This document shows positions 5,228-5,361 of a stretch of DNA of 5,361 nucleotides, in pieces. Both the position numbers and the translations under genes were made by a program. Origin of the DNA: UBA4823 sp034436035 (GTDB lineage Bacteria; Chloroflexota; Anaerolineae; Anaerolineales; UBA4823); NCBI GenBank assembly GCA_034436035.1, contig DAOTVW010000353.1, forward strand, positions 1-5,361, written 5' to 3'. Under the pieces are notes generated by a model that was given only the letters and a program-made list of their open reading frames with translations, made no database searches and was not told the DNA's origin. Each line of letters begins with the position of its first letter. The first letter of the stretch is position 1.

Positions 5228-5361
5228 ATGAAATACCCAGAGGCGGTGAAAAGGTTGCAAAGCGTGGAAGGGCATGTCCGCGGGGTGAGGCGTATGCTCG
5301 AGGAGGATGCTTACTGCATCGATGTCATCCGCCAGATCCAGGCGGTGCAGGCTGCGCTCAA
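5228..5361 (+). CDS. CsoR/RcnR-family (DUF156) metal-sensing repressor, N-terminal part (runs off the right edge)
   Basis: Members of this family are small all-helical, DNA-binding repressors that release operator DNA on binding Cu(I), Ni/Co, persulfide or formaldehyde. The 44 visible codons show the family's first helix and start of the second: VKRLQSVEGHVRGVRRMLEEDAYCIDV, then IRQIQAVQAAL. C30 is the conserved first ligand or reactive Cys of the family. The second helix ligands, which would separate CsoR, RcnR, CstR and FrmR types, lie beyond the window. The N-terminus (MKYP) lacks the Pro2 of FrmR and the His3 of RcnR, which tilts toward a copper or persulfide type (weak inference). The ATG at 5228 is preceded in frame by TGA at 5222, so no longer start is possible; the only SD-like sequence, GGAAAGG (5208-5214), is 13 nt away, which is long. 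The gene is divergent from the DhaR-like gene across 249 bp, and a functional link to glycerol use is not evident. Confidence 0.9.
   Translation, partial: MKYPEAVKRLQSVEGHVRGVRRMLEEDAYCIDVIRQIQAVQAAL

Noticed and set aside
5228..5361. FrmR-type formaldehyde sensor linked to C1/C3 metabolism
   Set aside because: The N-terminus lacks the Pro2 used by FrmR for the formaldehyde cross-link, and the rest of the protein is outside the window.

Overview
The window is a glycerol/dihydroxyacetone (DHA) catabolic locus on the minus strand, flanked on the right by a divergent gene for a small metal-type repressor. In the direction of transcription (right to left) the order is a DhaR-like activator (3002-4978), a 252-bp AT-rich control region, glpF (glycerol facilitator), dhaK and dhaL (the two soluble subunits of DHA kinase) and the first 48 codons of glpK (glycerol kinase), which runs off the left edge. 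The gaps glpF-dhaK (27 nt), dhaK-dhaL (55 nt) and dhaL-glpK (34 nt) are short, each gene has a good Shine-Dalgarno sequence (SD), and no terminator is visible between them. They look like one operon, glpF-dhaK-dhaL-glpK. It would let glycerol in and route it either through glycerol 3-phosphate (GlpK) or, after oxidation to DHA by an enzyme not seen here, through DHA phosphate (DhaKL). The phosphate donor for DhaL (a DhaM-type PTS protein) is not in the window.

The regulator has GAF, PAS, AAA+ and Fis-type HTH regions, like E. coli DhaR. Its AAA+ domain has lost the sigma-54 contact loop (GAFTGA), the Walker B Asp-Glu pair and the usual sensor II arginine. In agreement, the glpF upstream region contains a clear housekeeping promoter (TTGACA, 16 bp, TATCAT) and no GC dinucleotide at all, so it cannot hold a normal sigma-54 promoter. 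The roughly 130-nt glpF leader has a 27-codon ORF with its own SD whose stop overlaps the glpF start (ATGA), a perfect 9-bp inverted repeat and a possible cre-like site.

On the right, the plus strand carries a strong promoter (TTGACA, 17 bp, TATTAT) followed at once by a G/C-tract inverted repeat with TAT/ATA edges. Then comes the start of a CsoR/RcnR-family (DUF156) repressor gene, cut by the window edge. The arrangement is what an autoregulated CsoR-type gene looks like.

The organism is a bacterium with moderate-GC genes, very AT-rich intergenic DNA, strong AGGAGG-type SDs and consensus housekeeping promoters. A Firmicute, or a Chloroflexota-like lineage lacking sigma-54, would fit; the sequence alone does not settle this. 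Nothing in the window shows a mobile element, CRISPR array, tRNA or rRNA.
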